This document shows positions 6,215-10,276 of a DNA stretch of 10,276 nt, piece after piece. Both the position numbers and the translations under genes were made by a program. The notes beneath the pieces are model-generated. The model searched no databases and was not told where the DNA came from. It worked only from the letters and a program-made list of their open reading frames with translations. The stretch is from Streptomyces sp. NRRL F-4489 (GTDB taxonomy: Bacteria; Actinomycetota; Actinomycetes; Streptomycetales; Streptomycetaceae): assembly GCF_001509485.1 (NCBI RefSeq), contig NZ_LLZI01000062.1, positions 1 through 10,276 on the forward strand, written 5' to 3'. Position 1 is the first letter of the stretch. Each line of letters starts with the position of its first letter.

Positions 6215-6547
6215 GTGGCACAGAAGGTTCAGGTTCTTCTTGTCGACGACCTCGACGGTGGCGAGGCGCACGAGACGGTGACGTTCGCTCTCGACGGTAA
6301 GTCCTACGAGATCGACCTCTCCGACGCCAACGCGGAGAAGCTCCGCGAGTCGCTGGCCGAGTTCGTGAAGGCCGGCCGCAAGACCGGTGGCCGTTCCGCG
6401 GGCCGCGGCAAGGCCCGTCCGGCTTCCGGCGGCGCGCAGGACACCGCGAAGATCCGCGCCTGGGCGAAGGAGAACGGCTACAACGTCAATGACCGCGGCC
6501 GGGTCCCCGCCGACATTCGCGAGGCATACGAGAAGGCCAACGGCTGA
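6215..6547 (+). CDS. lsr2: Lsr2 nucleoid-associated protein, xenogeneic silencer
   Basis: Lsr2 is the actinobacterial counterpart of H-NS. It binds AT-rich DNA, bridges it and silences horizontally acquired and specialised-metabolism genes. At 110 residues it is standard length. Residues 1-50 are the N-terminal oligomerisation domain (start MAQKVQVLLVDDLDGG, then the beta strands around TVTFALDGKSYEIDLS). Residues 54-74 are a basic Gly/Arg/Lys-rich linker. Residues 76-110 are the C-terminal DNA-binding domain with IRAWAKENGYNV and the minor-groove RGR at 94-96. The GTG start has AGGG at 6204-6207. The gene has a 157-base leader region with two dyads and converges on the - strand gene at 6478-7158, overlapping it by 70 bases. 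There is no intrinsic terminator before that overlap. Confidence 0.96.
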   Translation: MAQKVQVLLVDDLDGGEAHETVTFALDGKSYEIDLSDANAEKLRESLAEFVKAGRKTGGRSAGRGKARPASGGAQDTAKIRAWAKENGYNVNDRGRVPADIREAYEKANG

Positions 6548-7158
6548 GCGCCGCAGGCGCGATCCGATTGACCATTACGAGCACGACCCAACCGGGCCCG
6601 GTGGCATTCCGTCGCCGCCGCGCTCACGAGCCGTACGAGGTCGGGGGCGCCCCCACCGTCCCCGATTCCTGCCCCGATCCCCGTGGCGGGCAGGGAATCG
6701 AGTGCCTCGTACCCAGGCCGGGGAGGCCGCACCCAGCCCGCGGCCTCCCGCGCGCCGAAGCCGCCTGAGGGGCGGCACCCCGAGGGCGGCGCCGGCGCCG
6801 GCATCCGCCCCCCGGGCCCGCGTGCCGTGAGGTCCGCCGCGAGCGTGCCCCACTCCAGCCACTCCAGGATTCCCGGCAGCTCCTCCGCGCCGCCCGGCGC
6901 GATGAGCAGGAGCAGTTTCGGCCGATCCTGCGGGCGCTTCCCGCCGTGTGCGGGCCGCAGCAGCGCCACCGGGCCGGGGTACGGCAGCCGCCGCAGCACG
7001 GCGCGCCCCGCGTCGGCGGGCATCTCCAGGACGTCGAAGCGGACCCCGGTCAGCAGCTCCACCGGCTCGGTGCCGGTGGTCGGCCAGTGCAGCTCCTCCT
7101 CGTACCACCGGCGTACGGCGGCGAGGGGCGAGCGGGGTCGCGGAAGGGCGCGGGGCAT
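6478..7158 (-). CDS. uncharacterised Streptomyces-type protein, convergent with lsr2
   Basis: I do not recognise a named domain; it resembles uncharacterised proteins that Streptomyces encode beside clpC and lsr2. The 226-residue product has an N-terminal segment with conserved-looking aromatic and acidic residues: AAVRRWYEEELHWPTTG (13-29), TGVRFDVLEMPADAG (37-51), then a hydrophobic LLLLIAPGGAEELPGILEWLEW stretch (82-103). A Gly/Pro-rich linker follows, then PDLVRLVSAAATECHRARL (about 171-189) and a tail ending ASRMSAGTRPRSLTL. There is no signal peptide or certain membrane helix. The ATG at 7158-7156 has GGGAG about 11 bases upstream. Its last 23 codons lie antisense to the end of lsr2. 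The sequence has weak similarity in style to Prim-Pol-like actinobacterial proteins, but I see no catalytic Asp motif, so I assign no function. Confidence 0.7.
   Translation of the reverse strand: MPRALPRPRSPLAAVRRWYEEELHWPTTGTEPVELLTGVRFDVLEMPADAGRAVLRRLPYPGPVALLRPAHGGKRPQDRPKLLLLIAPGGAEELPGILEWLEWGTLAADLTARGPGGRMPAPAPPSGCRPSGGFGAREAAGWVRPPRPGYEALDSLPATGIGAGIGDGGGAPDLVRLVSAAATECHRARLGRARNGQSDRACGAQPLAFSYASRMSAGTRPRSLTL
6591..6602. repeat. 12-bp perfect palindrome after lsr2
   Basis: ACCGGGCCCGGT is a perfect palindrome with no spacer, 44 bases after the lsr2 stop and inside the - strand gene. It is the first of three dyads in 160 bases. Confidence 0.4.
6663..6700. repeat. strong inverted repeat inside the - strand gene
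   Basis: CGATTCCTGCCC (6663-6674) pairs with GGGCAGGGAATCG (6688-6700) over 12 pairs with one bulged base and a 13-base loop. There is no T tract. It could terminate or stabilise the 3' end of lsr2 mRNA, which has no terminator of its own in the overlap. Confidence 0.5.
6721..6749. repeat. 10-bp perfect inverted repeat inside the - strand gene
   Basis: GGGAGGCCGC (6721-6730) and GCGGCCTCCC (6740-6749) are exact inverted copies with a 9-base loop, 20 bases from the previous dyad. Both strands could form the hairpin. Confidence 0.5.
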
Positions 7159-7185
7159 GCCCGGTGCAACTCCCGACCCGGCGGA

Positions 7186-7191
7186 AGGTTA
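7186..7191 (-). promoter_or_regulatory. possible -10 of the - strand gene
   Basis: On the - strand TAACCT fits TANNNT and lies 27 bases before the ATG, which would give a leader of about 20 bases. The hexamer 17 bases upstream (TGCAAT) is a poor -35. Confidence 0.3.
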
Positions 7192-7263
7192 CGTTGGGTG
7201 TGCGGAGCATTGCATTCCGTATAAGGCGGCGGGGAGTGCGGAAGCATCGCGGGGCGCGCGGTT

Positions 7264-7277
7264 GTTCGCCCGTAGCG
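7264..7277 (+). promoter_or_regulatory. ClgR binding motif, distal copy
   Basis: The sequence GTTCGC-CCGTA-GCG matches the published Streptomyces ClgR motif GTTCGC-N5-GCG exactly. ClgR activates clpP1P2, clpC1, lon and its own gene. This copy is 392 bases before the clpC start and about 105 bases before the start of the divergent - strand gene, so it could serve either. Confidence 0.55.
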
Positions 7278-7372
7278 GAGGGAAAAGGCCCGCGCCGCAT
7301 GGAGTGTCAGTGGCAGCGGGTAAGAAGGTCTCAGTGGGAAGAGACGCTGTGACCGGCGCACGGAGCAGTTCG

Positions 7373-7395
7373 CCGCCGCCTTCGGAGGGCGGCGG
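7373..7395 (+). other. 8-bp GC hairpin between the two ClgR motifs
   Basis: CCGCCGCC (7373-7380) pairs exactly with GGCGGCGG (7388-7395) around TTCGGAG. It is upstream of the candidate sigma-R promoter. No T run follows, so simple termination is unlikely unless another promoter lies upstream. Confidence 0.4.
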
Positions 7396-7417
7396 GCGGT
7401 GTGTCGGCGAGGGGCGC

Positions 7418-7431
7418 GTTCGCCACGGGCG
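7418..7431 (+). promoter_or_regulatory. ClgR binding motif, proximal copy
   Basis: GTTCGC-CACGG-GCG is a second exact match to GTTCGC-N5-GCG, in the same orientation as clpC. It ends 15 bases before an AT-rich TATAT patch (7447-7451) that could be a -10, and 31 bases before the candidate sigma-R -35. Its position suits an activator site for clpC. Confidence 0.7.
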
Positions 7432-7462
7432 TAGTGGCGGCATGCGTATATGCCTGGCCTGC

Positions 7463-7489
7463 GGGAACATCGTCTCGCACCATCGAGTT
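7463..7489 (+). promoter_or_regulatory. candidate sigma-R (thiol-stress) promoter of clpC
   Basis: GGGAAC (7463-7468), 18 bases, then GTT (7487-7489, followed by GG) fits the Streptomyces sigma-R consensus GGGAAT-N18-GTT with one change in the -35. The spacing is exact. Transcription would start near 7497, giving a leader of about 160 bases. From memory, clp genes are among known sigma-R targets in S. coelicolor, which supports the call. Confidence 0.6.
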
Positions 7490-7571
7490 GGAGCAGATGT
7501 CAGCTGTTCGGCAGTAAATTTCCCCGTCGGAGCGGGGTGATCCGGACGGGTGTCGGCAGTTGGAATGAGCT

Positions 7572-7588
7572 GTCCCGCCCTGCGGGAC
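7572..7588 (+). other. perfect 7-bp hairpin in the clpC leader
   Basis: GTCCCGC (7572-7578) and GCGGGAC (7582-7588) are exact inverted copies with a 3-base loop. It lies 68 bases before the clpC start. It may stabilise the leader or be an operator; TAGCAT directly after it (7589-7594) also fits a -10, though without a good -35. Confidence 0.5.
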
Positions 7589-7634
7589 TAGCATGCGGAA
7601 GGACAGGGAGGGGACCGACCCCTTACTGCCTGAC

Positions 7635-7648
7635 CGCTCTGAGGAGCG
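7635..7648 (+). promoter_or_regulatory. hairpin covering the clpC Shine-Dalgarno
   Basis: CGCTC (7635-7639) pairs with GAGCG (7644-7648) around TGAG. The ribosome site GAGGAG (7641-7646) spans the loop and right arm, 9 bases before the ATG. Pairing would partly hide it, so translation could respond to temperature or a bound factor. The stem is only 5 bp. Confidence 0.4.
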
Positions 7649-7655
7649 ATTAACG

Positions 7656-10178
<2,523 letters not shown>

Positions 10179-10210
10179 GGGCTGATGGCCTGACAGCCTG
10201 AGTCGAACGA

Positions 10211-10251
10211 AGCCGCCCCGGGACCGCAATGCGGTTCCGGGGCGGTTTTTT
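10211..10251 (+). terminator. intrinsic terminator of clpC
   Basis: A 15-bp stem (10213-10227 with 10231-10245, one G-U pair) around an AAT loop is followed by six T (10246-10251). It begins 33 bases after the clpC stop, so clpC is transcribed alone or as the last gene. Confidence 0.93.
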
Positions 10252-10276
10252 GTTGCGTTCGGTTAGGGGCGGGGGC

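Larger units (their letters stand above)
7159..7655. promoter_or_regulatory. divergent regulatory region between the - strand gene and clpC
   Basis: These 497 bases hold no gene I can support. They contain two ClgR-motif matches, a candidate sigma-R promoter, a GC-rich hairpin and the predicted clpC leader. Its G/C content is lower and more uneven than in the flanking genes, which fits regulatory DNA. Confidence 0.8.

Noticed and set aside
6106..6300. 64-residue open frame starting before lsr2
   Set aside because: Runs into lsr2 in another frame, with no ribosome site and no homology I recognise; the region is better explained as leader.
6683..7540. 285-residue + strand open frame, including a CxxC-containing end near 7455-7465
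   Set aside because: Opposite the - strand gene and across the clpC promoter region; composition is random-like and its end coincides with the ClgR and sigma-R sites.
7593..7655. 21-residue upstream extension of ClpC from ATG 7593
   Set aside because: ClpC proteins begin MFERF, and GAGGAG sits correctly before 7656; nothing suitable precedes 7593.

Overview
The window is a chromosomal segment from a high-GC actinomycete, most likely Streptomyces or a close relative. The evidence is the extreme G/C bias at third codon positions, a full-length Lsr2, an actinobacterial ClpC, a stand-alone mycobacterial-type N-acetylglutamate synthase, and 5' regions that look leaderless. Most genes are core or conserved. 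I see no transposase, phage gene, CRISPR array, tRNA, rRNA or secondary-metabolite cluster.

Region 1 (about 1-3690, + strand) is a tightly packed cofactor operon. It holds nadB (L-aspartate oxidase), nadC (quinolinate phosphoribosyltransferase, sharing 4 bases with nadB) and coaX (type III pantothenate kinase, 4 bases after nadC). NadB and NadC are steps of de novo NAD synthesis, and the NadA that should act between them is not in the window. CoaX makes the first committed step of CoA synthesis. A short open frame at the left edge may be the tail of an upstream gene that ends in an ATGA overlap with nadB.

Region 2 (about 3690-6057, + strand) holds four genes. The first is a conserved-looking but unrecognised protein of 245 residues with a disordered, Pro/Arg-rich tail. 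The second is a 59-residue single-span membrane protein followed by a strong intrinsic terminator. The third is a BlaI/MecI-type winged-helix regulator without its usual M56 protease partner. The fourth is an ArgA-like GNAT N-acetyltransferase 9 bases downstream of the regulator. The 245-residue gene and the BlaI gene both have a -10-like hexamer only 6 bases before the start codon, which suggests leaderless mRNAs.

Region 3 (about 6058-7158) has lsr2 on the + strand, converging on an uncharacterised - strand gene. The two coding regions overlap tail to tail by 70 bases, across the codons of the Lsr2 RGR DNA-binding motif. Several strong inverted repeats lie just past lsr2, inside the - strand gene.

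Region 4 (7159-10276) is a roughly 500-base divergent regulatory region followed by clpC and its terminator. This regulatory region is the most informative part of the window. It has two exact matches to the published Streptomyces ClgR motif GTTCGC-N5-GCG, a good candidate sigma-R promoter (GGGAAC-N18-GTT), and several hairpins in the predicted clpC leader, one of which covers the Shine-Dalgarno sequence. Together these suggest that clpC is controlled by both proteolytic and thiol-oxidative stress signals. I found no clearly new multi-gene system; the less-described material is the small and unrecognised genes in regions 2 and 3 and the regulatory DNA.
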